From positions 1-64,000 of the forward strand of contig JABIZD010000041.1 in the NCBI GenBank assembly GCA_018666555.1: a stretch of 64,000 bases of DNA, written 5' to 3'. The stretch is from Gammaproteobacteria bacterium (GTDB lineage Bacteria; Pseudomonadota; Gammaproteobacteria; Pseudomonadales; Azotimanducaceae). The notes under the pieces were generated by a model. That model was not told where the DNA came from. It ran no database searches and saw only the letters and a program-made list of their open reading frames with translations. Made by a program: the position numbers and the translations under genes. Shown piece by piece: positions 1 through 8,422 of the stretch (positions are counted from its first letter, which is position 1; each line of letters begins with the position of its first letter).

Positions 1-289
1 ATATCCGCGGTTCAACCACCAAGTCATAAAGCCTTTGGCAGACTACATGGTAATTATTAATTGAGTACGAATTACGACGATCCTCAGCTGAAACCACCTG
101 GGTTACTAATTGGTCAATATATCGCTGCAGGTCAATCGCCTCAGCCTCTGTGAAAACATTGATGCCGGTCAAATAACCCTGCTGATTGAACTGTTTTATC
201 TGTTCCGCGCTCAAGGTACTGCAATTTTGCGTGGAAACCGGGAAGAATTTAAACACTCGTCCCACCTCTCCGGTTGGTTCACGACTCAT
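1..289 (-). CDS. Phytanoyl-CoA dioxygenase (PhyH) family protein, N-terminal part, cut by window edge
   Basis: The first 96 residues of a minus-strand protein are visible and the rest lies beyond base 1. The ATG at 287-289 is preceded on the minus strand by AGAGGAT about six bases upstream, a good ribosome binding site. The visible text has an LSAEQIKQFNQQGYL stretch at about residues 26-40, followed by a helical segment and RNSYSINNYH at about residues 73-82. This is the N-terminal pattern of PhyH-type Fe(II)/2-oxoglutarate dioxygenases, in which a Gly-Tyr-Leu precedes the first helices. The catalytic HxD...H motif would lie in the missing part, so activity cannot be judged. The family hydroxylates lipids or secondary metabolites; the substrate is unknown. 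It is transcribed in the same direction as the shortened flavoenzyme gene upstream at 476-1201, so the two may be co-transcribed. Confidence 0.72.
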   Translation of the reverse strand, partial: MSREPTGEVGRVFKFFPVSTQNCSTLSAEQIKQFNQQGYLTGINVFTEAEAIDLQRYIDQLVTQVVSAEDRRNSYSINNYHVVCQRLYDLVVEPRI

Positions 290-455
290 ATTATCCTCTC
301 AACTCTATGAAACTAATCTATACACAGGTTGCGGTATAAACAAGGCTGGTACCTATTCCGGATTCATATGAGATGAAACCTTTATGTATGCCACTGTTAT
401 CGCACCGTTGCCGCCTACACCGCCTTTTTTTCTACTTCTTTAACCAGGTCTTTAA

Positions 456-487
456 ATACTTTTCTAGATACTTTCCTAGATACTTCG
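456..487. repeat. 12-bp tandem repeat across a gene end
   Basis: Two copies of the unit ATACTTTYCTAG (456-467 and 468-479) and a partial third copy cover the 3' end of the flavoenzyme relic. The relic's TAG stop lies inside the second unit, because each unit contains CTAG. Seen directly. No function can be assigned. Confidence 0.6.
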
Positions 488-1201
488 CCCTAACTCTGCA
501 CCGGCGTGAATGGCACTCATAATACTATTGCGGCCGCGAACATCTCCGATCATATGTACCTTCGGGCCATTTCCCTGCAACGATCTCCATAATAGCCGAT
601 TGGGCTCGTTGTAACCCACAAAGACAACCGTCTGAGCAGCAATACTTCGCTTGCGACTAGTAAACAGCACACTGATCTGTACCTCTTCAGCATTGATATG
701 CTGCAGATAGTGACCGCCGATAAAGTCAAAATCGCCTTCATACAGGCATTCACGAGCGGCACCGACCGTCACTGGAGGGTATGGAAGACTTTCACCGATT
801 ATGTTGTGTCGGGAAATCAGCGTAACCTTCAATCCCTGCGCCAGCAACAAGTCGCAAGCTGATATGGCTTCAAAAGAGCCGGTATCGTCAAAAACAACAG
901 CCGGTCCGTTCAATTCCACTCGCTTACCGAATCCCAGCAGGTCCCGGGACGAATAAACATGCAGTCTGTCAAAGCCGGGTAGGGCTAAACCTGGCATAGA
1001 CAGTTGCATGCCATCTGCTCTCGGCATTGTCCCTGTCGCCTGAATGGTTGACATGGCAACTCCACCTCTGGCCCTTGCCTCGTGATAGGCAATCAGGCCC
1101 TCGCCAAATAAACCAATTCCATGGGGGGAGCGAACGATGCGGTTTTTAAGGACACAGGGTCCCACCTCCAACGGCTGGAATAGATTCTCATAGTTCGGCA
1201 T
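476..1201 (-). pseudogene. Old-yellow-enzyme/FadH-type oxidoreductase with a large internal in-frame deletion
   Basis: This 241-residue frame joins the two ends of an enzyme that is normally about 650-690 residues. Residues 1-50 match the start of the OYE/2,4-dienoyl-CoA reductase barrel (PNYENLFQPLEVG, LKNRIVRSPHG, AYHEARARGGVA). From about residue 54 the text jumps to the C-terminal NAD(P)-binding part (PRADGMQLSMPGL, YSSRDLLGFG, VVFDDTG) and runs to the usual end (MIGDVRG...SAIHAGAE). About 400 residues are missing. They include nearly the whole FMN barrel, the 4Fe-4S cysteine cluster and the FAD GxGxxG motif. The join falls near base 1040 and the frame stays open. The ATG at 1201 was chosen because GAGG lies eight bases upstream; a longer open frame runs into the divergent SDR gene and does not look like coding text. 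It is probably a non-functional relic, but a truncated folded product cannot be excluded. Confidence 0.7.
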
Positions 1202-1294
1202 CGATATTGCCTCAGCTAACATAAAGTCTTTATAACACGTTCCCTTTTCAGAATAATTTTGTTTTGATTGATCTAGGCAAAGTAAGGATGTGAC

Positions 1295-2113
1295 ATGGAT
1301 ATTAAAGGCAAAGTTGTCATCATAACTGGCGCTGCATCGGGGATTGGCCAGGCTACCGCATTTGCTCTGGCAAATGCCGGCGCCAAAGCGATCGGTCTCG
1401 CGGATATAGATAGTGCCGGCCTGCTCGAAACGGCGAGCGGCGTCCAGCAAAGGGGAGCAGAATGCCTCACAGATGTGGTCGATGTCGGTAGCAGTGGTCA
1501 GCTAAGTCTTTTTTTCAAGCGTGTCGAAGCTGAGTTTGGCGGTATCAGTATTGTTCATAATAATGCGGGCACTATCTGTGGTGAACCGATCTGGCCAGAT
1601 ACCTCTCTGGACCGGATCGAGGCCGTTATCAACGTCAACCTCAAGGGCGTCGCCTTTGGCAATAGACTTGCCATCGAACTACTGAGCCGACATGCAGGTG
1701 GTGTCATTATTAATACAGCATCTACTGCCGCACTCGGACCCATGCCAGCAGACCCCATCTATTCATCTACAAAAGCAGCAGTGGTCGGCCTTACCCAGGC
1801 TTCTGCTGGCCTGGCAGCAAGCCATAACATCCGCGTCAATGCGATCCTGCCTGGCATGGTTGACACCGCTTTCATTAATCGCACCGGTGATGGCAGCACA
1901 CCTGCAGCCTGGCTAAACCCGGTTCTCGAAAACACCATCCTATTAACACCAGAGCAGATCGCCGACACTGTTCTGGAACTGATTGAAGATGACCAGCGCC
2001 AAGGTGAATGCGTGGTCATCAACAATCCCAAGGACAGCCGGCACGTAGCCGAGGTGCTACGCTTGCGAAACCCGGCTGAGTATTACCAGCACATCGCCAA
2101 CAGCCTAAATTAA
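1295..2113 (+). CDS. Short-chain dehydrogenase/reductase (classical SDR)
   Basis: A 272-residue cytosolic NAD(P)-dependent oxidoreductase of classical SDR length. The cofactor motif TGAASGIG is at residues 11-18, NNAG at 89-92, the structural Asn near 115, Ser143, and the catalytic pair Tyr156 and Lys160 in YSSTK. An acidic residue after the second strand (ADIDS, 36-40) suggests NAD over NADP, by family rules. AAGGA lies 5 to 10 bases before the ATG. The gene is divergent from the FadH relic and is followed after 24 bases by a glycosyltransferase-like gene on the same strand, so the two may form an operon. The substrate is unknown; family members oxidise or reduce alcohols, sterols or acyl intermediates. 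Confidence 0.9.
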   Translation: MDIKGKVVIITGAASGIGQATAFALANAGAKAIGLADIDSAGLLETASGVQQRGAECLTDVVDVGSSGQLSLFFKRVEAEFGGISIVHNNAGTICGEPIWPDTSLDRIEAVINVNLKGVAFGNRLAIELLSRHAGGVIINTASTAALGPMPADPIYSSTKAAVVGLTQASAGLAASHNIRVNAILPGMVDTAFINRTGDGSTPAAWLNPVLENTILLTPEQIADTVLELIEDDQRQGECVVINNPKDSRHVAEVLRLRNPAEYYQHIANSLN

Positions 2114-2137
2114 ACAAGGCTCTAGGACCTAGCATTT

Positions 2138-3340
2138 ATGGCAAACATACTATTCACCTGGGAAATAGGCCGAGGCGATGGCCACATCGCGCCCTACATT
2201 AAGCTCATCAACCAGCTAGAAAAAAACAACCATTCAGTCTATTTCGCAGCTCGAGAACTTGACAGCGCTAGTCGACTTTTCGCCTCCACCCAAGTGAACT
2301 GGCTGCAGGCACCCCTGCCGGTCAGCCATCGAACCACGCAAAAGGCTCGGTATAGCTATGTCGAGGTATTACAAGGCCTGGGCTACGAGCGGCTCGAGGA
2401 GCTATCTTCTCTTATCAAAGCCTGGCTTAATCTATTTACCCTGGTTGACCCGGACCTGATTATTTTTGATTACAGTCCCACAGCAATCCTGGCATCAAGA
2501 GGCTACCGACGTGAAAACGCTTCCAGGCCAAAAACCCTTCGAATCGGCACCGGATTTCATTCACCTCCTTTTACCAATCCGATACCGAGTTACCGGTCCA
2601 TGCTGGGGATGAACCATGACCCAGCAGACTTAATCGCCAATGAGGCCAAAATGCTCAGTCTAATCAATAAGGCACTGACCGCTAATGGCATCACGGAGAT
2701 TGACCAAGTCGCCGATATGCAGCGAACGCAAGCCCATATTCTCAGGACTTTCAGAGAGCTGGATCATTACCAAAGCAGGGAAAACGCTGTCTATTCAGGT
2801 ATTTTTAAATCACCCGGGGGCATACAGCCGGAATGGCCAGATTATCCAGGCCCGAAGATATTTATCTATACCAAGCCCTTTCCTGCCCTGCATGACTTTC
2901 TGCTTAGTCTGCGCAGTAGAAAATACCCCACCTTGGTATATGGTGATGGTCTTGGCAAACAGCTGATGGACCAATGCGGCTCAGAAATGCTCAAATTTAG
3001 TCAGTCACCCCTGGATATGAACGCGATTGGCGATACCGCTGATATTGCTATCTGCAATGCTAATCATGGCACTAGCAGCGAGCTACTACTAAAGGGCTTG
3101 CCTATCCTGATGCTGCCCCGAAACGCCGAACAGCATCTAGTTGCGCAAAACGTCATAAAGCTGGGTGCGGGTATACTGGCCCCCCTGGATAACGCTGGAA
3201 CCGCCATGGCGAAACTAGACCAACTCCTCGAACAGGACCACTATCGCCGGTCTGCGCTCCAATTCGCATTACAATATCGAGACTTCAACAGCGCTTCATT
3301 ACTGAACCGAGTGCTAGAAACAATTAATAAAATGCTCTAG
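2138..3340 (+). CDS. Glycosyltransferase-like protein (GT-B fold, UGT/MurG-like)
   Basis: A 400-residue protein starting MANILFTWEIGRGDGHIAPY, the N-terminal strand and glycine-rich loop seen in GT1/GT28 glycosyltransferases. Around residues 300-345 there is a clear C-terminal donor-site segment: a His-Gly (NANHGTSSE), LLLKGLPILMLP, then EQHLVAQNVIKLGAG. These correspond to the HGG..T..E..GxPxxxxPxxxEQ..NA signature of nucleotide-sugar transferases. There is no signal peptide or membrane helix, so it probably acts in the cytosol. It follows the SDR gene closely (24 bases). The acceptor and donor cannot be told from sequence. The overall match is fold-level and the N-terminal half is not familiar, so the function is likely but not certain. 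Confidence 0.7.
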   Translation: MANILFTWEIGRGDGHIAPYIKLINQLEKNNHSVYFAARELDSASRLFASTQVNWLQAPLPVSHRTTQKARYSYVEVLQGLGYERLEELSSLIKAWLNLFTLVDPDLIIFDYSPTAILASRGYRRENASRPKTLRIGTGFHSPPFTNPIPSYRSMLGMNHDPADLIANEAKMLSLINKALTANGITEIDQVADMQRTQAHILRTFRELDHYQSRENAVYSGIFKSPGGIQPEWPDYPGPKIFIYTKPFPALHDFLLSLRSRKYPTLVYGDGLGKQLMDQCGSEMLKFSQSPLDMNAIGDTADIAICNANHGTSSELLLKGLPILMLPRNAEQHLVAQNVIKLGAGILAPLDNAGTAMAKLDQLLEQDHYRRSALQFALQYRDFNSASLLNRVLETINKML

Positions 3341-3546
3341 TTTGCGACCGAGTCCCCCTCCTCCCGGGCCAGAAAGTTTGCTACTGACCCTGGCTATTGG
3401 GCTAGAGCACGAGGCGGATATTAATCTACAATATGATTATTTTTATAAGATAGAATAAAAATCCAGATTATCAGTTAAGTTATGAAAATTACTTGGACTG
3501 AAGGCTACCTCTAGTCGACCATAGCAACTTCTAATATGAACCCGCA

Positions 3547-4344
3547 CTAATTTCCGGTAAAAATCGGCTTTTGCTTTTCAAGAAAAGAGGCGCGCTGTTC
3601 TTTCTGGTCCTGGGGTGATTTGCGAGCGAAAGACAGACCAAAAATTTCATTGCGCAGCGCGTGCTCAAATTCTATGTCCTGGTTAAGCTGGAGTACGCGT
3701 TTGCCTGAGCGTATCGCCATGGGAGGCAGGCTGGCCATCTGCTGTGCCAGCTGCAGAGCACTTTCCAGCAGATCCTTACTATCAACTAACCTATCCAGCA
3801 GAGCCAATCGATAAGACTCATCCGCATCTACATTTCGACTGGTAAAAACCAGATCAGCGGCTCGGCTGTAGCAAACAATACGCGGCAGGAAAAAAGACAT
3901 GCCACTATCCGGCGACAATCCCCGTTCTGCGAATACGGTCTTGAAGCGGCTGGCCTCACAACCTACCCGTAAATCGCAGGCCAGTGCCAGGCTCATACCC
4001 GCCCCTGCTGCGACGCCATTAACAGCGGCAATAGTAGGAATCCCTATTTTATAGATATCCGTTGCCAGGCGGCCAACCCAGCCAATATCATCCAATCGAT
4101 CATTCTGGCCAACCGGAGCTGCCGAACCGGTTGAGGCTGGGGTTAGATCAGCGCCGGAACAGAACCCCCTACCGGCACCCGTAAACACGGCTGCCCGAAT
4201 TTCGTCATTAGCCTGGATTGCACAACAGACTTCATGTAGCTCGTCACGTAACACATCATTTAACGCGTTAAGCTTTTCGGGGCGATTCAAGGTTACCAGT
4301 GCGATATGATCACTATCCGTATAATCCAGTGTTTCATATCTCAT
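3547..4344 (-). CDS. Enoyl-CoA hydratase/isomerase family protein (crotonase fold, PaaG-like)
   Basis: A 265-residue crotonase-fold protein. LNRPEKLNALN at 19-29 and the oxyanion-hole segment GRGFCSGADL at 58-67 bind the CoA thioester. GVAAGAGMSLALACDLR (110-126) is the second conserved stretch. The catalytic region reads GLSPDSGMSFFLPR at about 142-155. This Asp-containing pattern is the one seen in PaaG-type isomerases, where the classical second glutamate is replaced by aspartate and glycine. That makes isomerase activity on an enoyl-CoA somewhat more likely than simple hydration. The enzyme acts in the cytosol in fatty-acid or aromatic CoA breakdown. It ends convergently against the glycosyltransferase-like gene and has an alpha/beta hydrolase gene 91 bases upstream on the same strand. 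Confidence 0.9.
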   Translation of the reverse strand: MRYETLDYTDSDHIALVTLNRPEKLNALNDVLRDELHEVCCAIQANDEIRAAVFTGAGRGFCSGADLTPASTGSAAPVGQNDRLDDIGWVGRLATDIYKIGIPTIAAVNGVAAGAGMSLALACDLRVGCEASRFKTVFAERGLSPDSGMSFFLPRIVCYSRAADLVFTSRNVDADESYRLALLDRLVDSKDLLESALQLAQQMASLPPMAIRSGKRVLQLNQDIEFEHALRNEIFGLSFARKSPQDQKEQRASFLEKQKPIFTGN

Positions 4345-4435
4345 TACTTGTCTCCGTTGTCAGCATCATCGTTGCCCTCGAGTTTACCTGGCATGGTCCA
4401 TTATAATCACGCTGAAGGGGTCGATAACCACTCCA

Positions 4436-5167
4436 TCAAGCCGAGCCGGGGGGGTATTTATCTAATCTTTCATGCAGGTAGGCGATCGATGCAGCCATTT
4501 CAAAACGGGGCACAGCAGCATGACGCCCGGGATTGGCGTGCAGTGTCTTAGTTTTAGACCCTAATCGGTTAAACAGCGCCAGACAGGCCTCCCTGGGAAC
4601 CACTTCGTCATCCCACTGGACTAAAAACCGCACCGGGCAAGTCACCGCTGGTGCCAGCCTGACAAGATCTTCCTGATTGGGGCCCCATTCACCCATCAGA
4701 CCAAACAGCGCCAGCTTGATACGCTCATCGGAGGCGGTAACTGGTAACCCCATCATGGTTCCCATGGACAATCCCCACCAGGCTGTTCCTCTGGCACCCT
4801 GTTCGGCTTCAACAAAGTCCAAGGCAGCCTTCCAGTCATTTATCACTGCTTCGGTTCCACCTGCTTGGTGCCAAACCTGAGCAAAATCACTGATCTTCTG
4901 CGAACGACTTTGCTGGACTCGTTCACCGTGGCCTGGACCATCAATAGATAGGGCCGCTATACCCCGCTGGGCAAGCAGTTCAACCATTGCTAAAAGATAA
5001 CCAACCTTCTTATGGGTGCCACCACCATGCCCCAAAAGCACCAGATAATCGCCGGTACCTTGTTTGGGCTGCCAGTAAACACCGGGAACAGCGTGGCCAT
5101 CAACTTCAATTGTAAACCCGCGTTCAAGAGCATGTTCTGTCTCGCCGTCTTTACCATTCCACGCCAT
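4436..5167 (-). CDS. Alpha/beta hydrolase, dienelactone-hydrolase-like
   Basis: A 243-residue cytosolic hydrolase with a full serine triad. LLGHGGG at 44-50 forms the oxyanion loop, SIDGPGHGER at 74-83 is the strand-4 segment, the nucleophile is Ser134 in GLSMG, the acid is Asp186 or Asp187 in VQWDDEVVP, and the base is His216 in NPGRHAAVP. There is no signal peptide. A run of seven C residues on the coding strand (window 4448-4454) lies four codons before the stop and could be prone to slippage, but the frame is intact. It lies upstream of the enoyl-CoA hydratase gene on the same strand. The substrate is unknown; esters, lactones or thioesters are all possible for this fold. Confidence 0.82.
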   Translation of the reverse strand: MAWNGKDGETEHALERGFTIEVDGHAVPGVYWQPKQGTGDYLVLLGHGGGTHKKVGYLLAMVELLAQRGIAALSIDGPGHGERVQQSRSQKISDFAQVWHQAGGTEAVINDWKAALDFVEAEQGARGTAWWGLSMGTMMGLPVTASDERIKLALFGLMGEWGPNQEDLVRLAPAVTCPVRFLVQWDDEVVPREACLALFNRLGSKTKTLHANPGRHAAVPRFEMAASIAYLHERLDKYPPGSA

Positions 5168-5314
5168 GTTGACTGCCCCGATTTTAGTAATAGTCCAACG
5201 CTAACACAGATATCCGGCGTCCGTACAATAGCGCTATTCACCGGCAACGCCATTATACGGCAAACATAGATGAGCCTCCTGAAGACACCGATGACCTGGT
5301 CACGACTTTCGGGG

Positions 5315-5401
5315 TACTATGATCTAAGGACTTTCAATCCCTATATTATGATCTCAAGGCTTTCAATTTTTGTATTATGATCTCAGGACCTTCGAATTTG
5401 C
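5315..5401. repeat. Three tandem 29-bp imperfect repeats upstream of the haloalkane-dehalogenase-like gene
   Basis: Copies start at 5315, 5344 and 5373 with an exact 29-base period. The shared core is TAYTATGATCT followed by AAGGAC/AAGGCT/AGGACC and TTCAAT/TTCGAA. The array ends 27 bases before the GTG start at 5429. Seen directly. Equal spacing in a leader suggests repeated regulator sites or a slippage-derived duplication; there is no evidence to choose between them. Confidence 0.75.
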
Positions 5402-5428
5402 AGCAAATCAGCCCAAGGGAGCGCTTCA

Positions 5429-6394
5429 GTGACCGAATTCATCCGAACACCCGAACAAAACTTTCAATCCATCTCTGATTATCCCTTCGGCGAGAACTTT
5501 CATCACTGGCAGGACCTGAGGATGCATTATCTTGATGAGGGGCCCAAGGATGGCCCGGTCATGCTGTTATTACATGGTATGCCCACCTGGAGTTACCTGT
5601 ATCGCGAAATAATTCCGATACTGGTGAAGGCTGGGTATCGCTGCGTTGCCCCAGATCATATGGGTTTCGGTAAATCCGATAAACCAACCGACATACACTG
5701 GTATACCATCGCCAGGCATACCGAAATCCTGACCTCCCTGATCACCCATCTTGATCTAAACGATATAACACTGGTATGCCAGGATTGGGGCGGGCCGACT
5801 GGACTCGCCCAGGCGACAGTCATGCCGGAACGGTTTTCGCGACTGGTCATCATGAATACCTGGTTACACCATGATGAATACGAGTACTCCAATGCTATAC
5901 GCAGTTGGGTGAGAAACTGGCAGGATGGCGGTTTGTTTGCCAGGGAACGACCAGATATAGGCTTATTAATGATCATGTCAGCTGGGCTGGCTGACCGGGA
6001 AATAGTTATTCCCGCACTGGTTAGTGGTAACCTGCCAACCTTAAGCGCTGCAGCACAGTCCATGCATGACGACTACCTGGCGCCCTTCCTAGATTTACCG
6101 GATGAGGCCTACAATGGCCTGCGCCGGTTTCCTTTATCCATCCCCATTAACAGTTATGACAATGGCAACGCAGCGGCTCAGGCGCATCATTATGAGACTC
6201 TGCTCAAATGGGATAAACCAGTGAACTTTATCTGGGGATGCGCTGACGATGTCTTCGATGAAAATTGGGGCAGGAAGTGGGCAGAGCAAATGCAGGCGAG
6301 CTTTGATCCCATCTCTACAGCCGGGCATTTCCTGCAGAACACCCACGGACCGGAGGTGGCAGCGTTGATCCTGGGCAGAGCAGGCCAGGCCTAG
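5429..6394 (+). CDS. Haloalkane-dehalogenase-like alpha/beta hydrolase
   Basis: A 321-residue protein of haloalkane dehalogenase (HLD-I) layout. The oxyanion segment is LLHGMPTWSYLYR at 47-59, PDHMGFGKSDKP lies at 75-86, and the nucleophile is Asp119 with the adjacent halide-stabilising Trp120 in VCQDWGG. An acidic residue follows WGCADD near 268, and the base is His in STAGHFLQ near 302. An Asp nucleophile separates this group from serine esterases. One oddity is HGMP where DhlA-like enzymes usually have HGEP or HGNP. The start is GTG at 5429 with AAGGGAG eight bases upstream. The substrate could be a halogenated alkane, but epoxide hydrolases share the Asp nucleophile, so the true reaction is open. 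There is no signal peptide. Confidence 0.82.
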   Translation: MTEFIRTPEQNFQSISDYPFGENFHHWQDLRMHYLDEGPKDGPVMLLLHGMPTWSYLYREIIPILVKAGYRCVAPDHMGFGKSDKPTDIHWYTIARHTEILTSLITHLDLNDITLVCQDWGGPTGLAQATVMPERFSRLVIMNTWLHHDEYEYSNAIRSWVRNWQDGGLFARERPDIGLLMIMSAGLADREIVIPALVSGNLPTLSAAAQSMHDDYLAPFLDLPDEAYNGLRRFPLSIPINSYDNGNAAAQAHHYETLLKWDKPVNFIWGCADDVFDENWGRKWAEQMQASFDPISTAGHFLQNTHGPEVAALILGRAGQA

Positions 6395-6526
6395 TCAGGT
6401 AGCGGCGGTCTGCAAGGCTGCAGCTGGCTCAGGCAAACCAACCATCTCTACCTATACCCTACAGCATTGGACAGCTCTACTCAGCCTATATAGACTTGCC
6501 GCCAGCCACACAGATGCCGACACCCT

Positions 6527-8374
6527 ATGTCAGATACAACAGCGGAAGAAACAAATAAACGCAAATCGCTAAAACCCCTGGCGATGCTGATTCCGTTTAT
6601 TCTTCCCTATAAAGGAACCCTGGCGTTAGCACTGATCGCGCTGCTCATTGCTTCAGCTACTGTATTGGCCCTGCCTGTCGCAGTCAGAGAAGTGATTGAT
6701 CACGGCTTTTCCACAAATGATGCGACCCAAATAGACCGATACTTCCTTGCCCTGATGCTATTTGCGTTGTTGATCGGGTTCTTTGGCGCCGCCAGAGCTT
6801 ATTTCGTCAACTGGCTGGGTGAACGGGTCGTGGCCGACTTAAGAGACCGTATATTCCGACATGTAGTCGCCATGGATCCAACCTTTTTTGAGACAAATAA
6901 AATCGGCGAAGTCCTTTCCCGGCTGACCGCCGACACAACGCTGATCCAATCTATTTCTGGTGCAGGTTTATCTATTGTGCTGAGATCATCGATACAGTTC
7001 GTCGGCGCCCTGGCACTCATGGCTTATACGAACCTCAAGCTAACTGCTTTCCTGGTAGTTTTGCTACCCCTGGTGATCACACCCATTCTCATGATAGGGC
7101 AATGGGTGAGACGCTTATCCAGGTCATCGCAGGATAGAATTGCAGATGCTAGTGGTTACGCTGCTGAGATTTTAAACGCGGTAGAAACGGTGCAGGTATT
7201 CACTGCCGAAAAACGCGAAAGCCAGCGCTTCGGAGATGCCATTGAATCCAGCTTTGATACGGCTGTATTACGTATAAGAGTACGAGCGTTGATGACAATG
7301 GCAGCCACTTCAATGCTATTTGGCGCCTTCATATTTGTTTTATGGATGGGAGCCAAGGAAGTCCTGGCCGCCAGTATTAGCGGTGGTGAGCTTGGTCAGT
7401 TCGTCATCTATGCGGTGCTAGTGGGCGCCTCAGGAGCCGCACTGAGTGAATTCTGGGGGGAGCTGCAAAGAGCCGCTGGGGCAATGGAAAGAATCACCGA
7501 ATTGCTGCTAATGCGACCCGCAATCCAAACCCCACTGCAACCCTTGTTAATTCCTCCAGCAAACACCCGGCAGGTCCAATTTGATTCAGTCAACTTCAGC
7601 TACCCTTCCAGACCAGACAAGCCTGCGATCAGCCAATTTAGTCTACAGATTAACCCAGGAGAGCACATTGCCCTGGTCGGAGCCTCCGGTGCCGGTAAAA
7701 GCACCGTCTTTCAACTGCTACTGCGGTTTTATGATCCTGCCAGCGGCAGAATTCTAATTGATGGTGTCGATATTGCTAAGGTGGACCCTGCAGAGGTTCG
7801 AAGCCTCATTGGCATCGTGCCCCAGGAAACCACCATTTTTGGATTAAGCGCAGCCGAGAATATACGCTTCGGCAGACCCAACGCCAGTGATGCCGAAATT
7901 GTCGATGCTGCTCAGGCCGCCCATGCCGACGGTTTCATCAAACTACTCCATGATGGCTATGATACCTATCTAGGCGAGAAAGGCGCGCGTCTATCGGGTG
8001 GCCAGAAACAAAGAATAGCCATTGCCCGGGCTGTGCTCAAAGACCCCCCTATTCTCCTACTTGATGAGGCTACCAGCTCCCTTGACGCCGATAGCGAACG
8101 CCTGGTCCAATTCGCGCTGGAGAAATTGCAACAGAACCGGACCACAATGGTGATCGCTCATCGTCTCTCTACCGTCTTAAAAGCCGATCATATTGTGCTA
8201 ATGGAAGACGGTAAAATACGGAATATCGGCACACACCAGGAACTAATGAACCGTGAACCTCATTATGTACGCATGGTGGAATTGCAGTTCGATTCAAGCG
8301 TACTGAACCAAACTGGATTTTCTGTCCCAACAGGCGAGAATTTGTCTCCCGGACCACTAGCCAACGACCCATAA
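6527..8374 (+). CDS. ABC exporter, fused membrane and ATPase domains (MsbA-like)
   Basis: A 615-residue half-transporter that would work as a homodimer in the inner membrane. The first 310 residues hold six predicted helices of a type IV exporter (helices start near residues 20, 65, 140, 165, 245 and 280). The ATPase domain follows, with Walker A GASGAGKS near 384-391, a Q-loop (VPQETTIFG), the LSGGQ signature near 490, Walker B ILLLDEATSSLD near 508-519, and the H-loop AHRLST. By architecture it could export lipids, peptides or drugs. No substrate-specific motif is visible and no accessory protein gene is adjacent. No strong ribosome binding site precedes the ATG. The preceding dehalogenase-like gene ends 132 bases upstream on the same strand. 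Confidence 0.92.
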   Translation: MSDTTAEETNKRKSLKPLAMLIPFILPYKGTLALALIALLIASATVLALPVAVREVIDHGFSTNDATQIDRYFLALMLFALLIGFFGAARAYFVNWLGERVVADLRDRIFRHVVAMDPTFFETNKIGEVLSRLTADTTLIQSISGAGLSIVLRSSIQFVGALALMAYTNLKLTAFLVVLLPLVITPILMIGQWVRRLSRSSQDRIADASGYAAEILNAVETVQVFTAEKRESQRFGDAIESSFDTAVLRIRVRALMTMAATSMLFGAFIFVLWMGAKEVLAASISGGELGQFVIYAVLVGASGAALSEFWGELQRAAGAMERITELLLMRPAIQTPLQPLLIPPANTRQVQFDSVNFSYPSRPDKPAISQFSLQINPGEHIALVGASGAGKSTVFQLLLRFYDPASGRILIDGVDIAKVDPAEVRSLIGIVPQETTIFGLSAAENIRFGRPNASDAEIVDAAQAAHADGFIKLLHDGYDTYLGEKGARLSGGQKQRIAIARAVLKDPPILLLDEATSSLDADSERLVQFALEKLQQNRTTMVIAHRLSTVLKADHIVLMEDGKIRNIGTHQELMNREPHYVRMVELQFDSSVLNQTGFSVPTGENLSPGPLANDP

Positions 8375-8422
8375 ATCAGCCTCTGGAAACTATTCTGCCA
8401 CCTCAGTATTTGCTGGCCTGCT

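Noticed and set aside
5315-5401. CRISPR array
   Set aside because: The 29-bp copies are directly adjacent with no unique spacers and no cas genes nearby.
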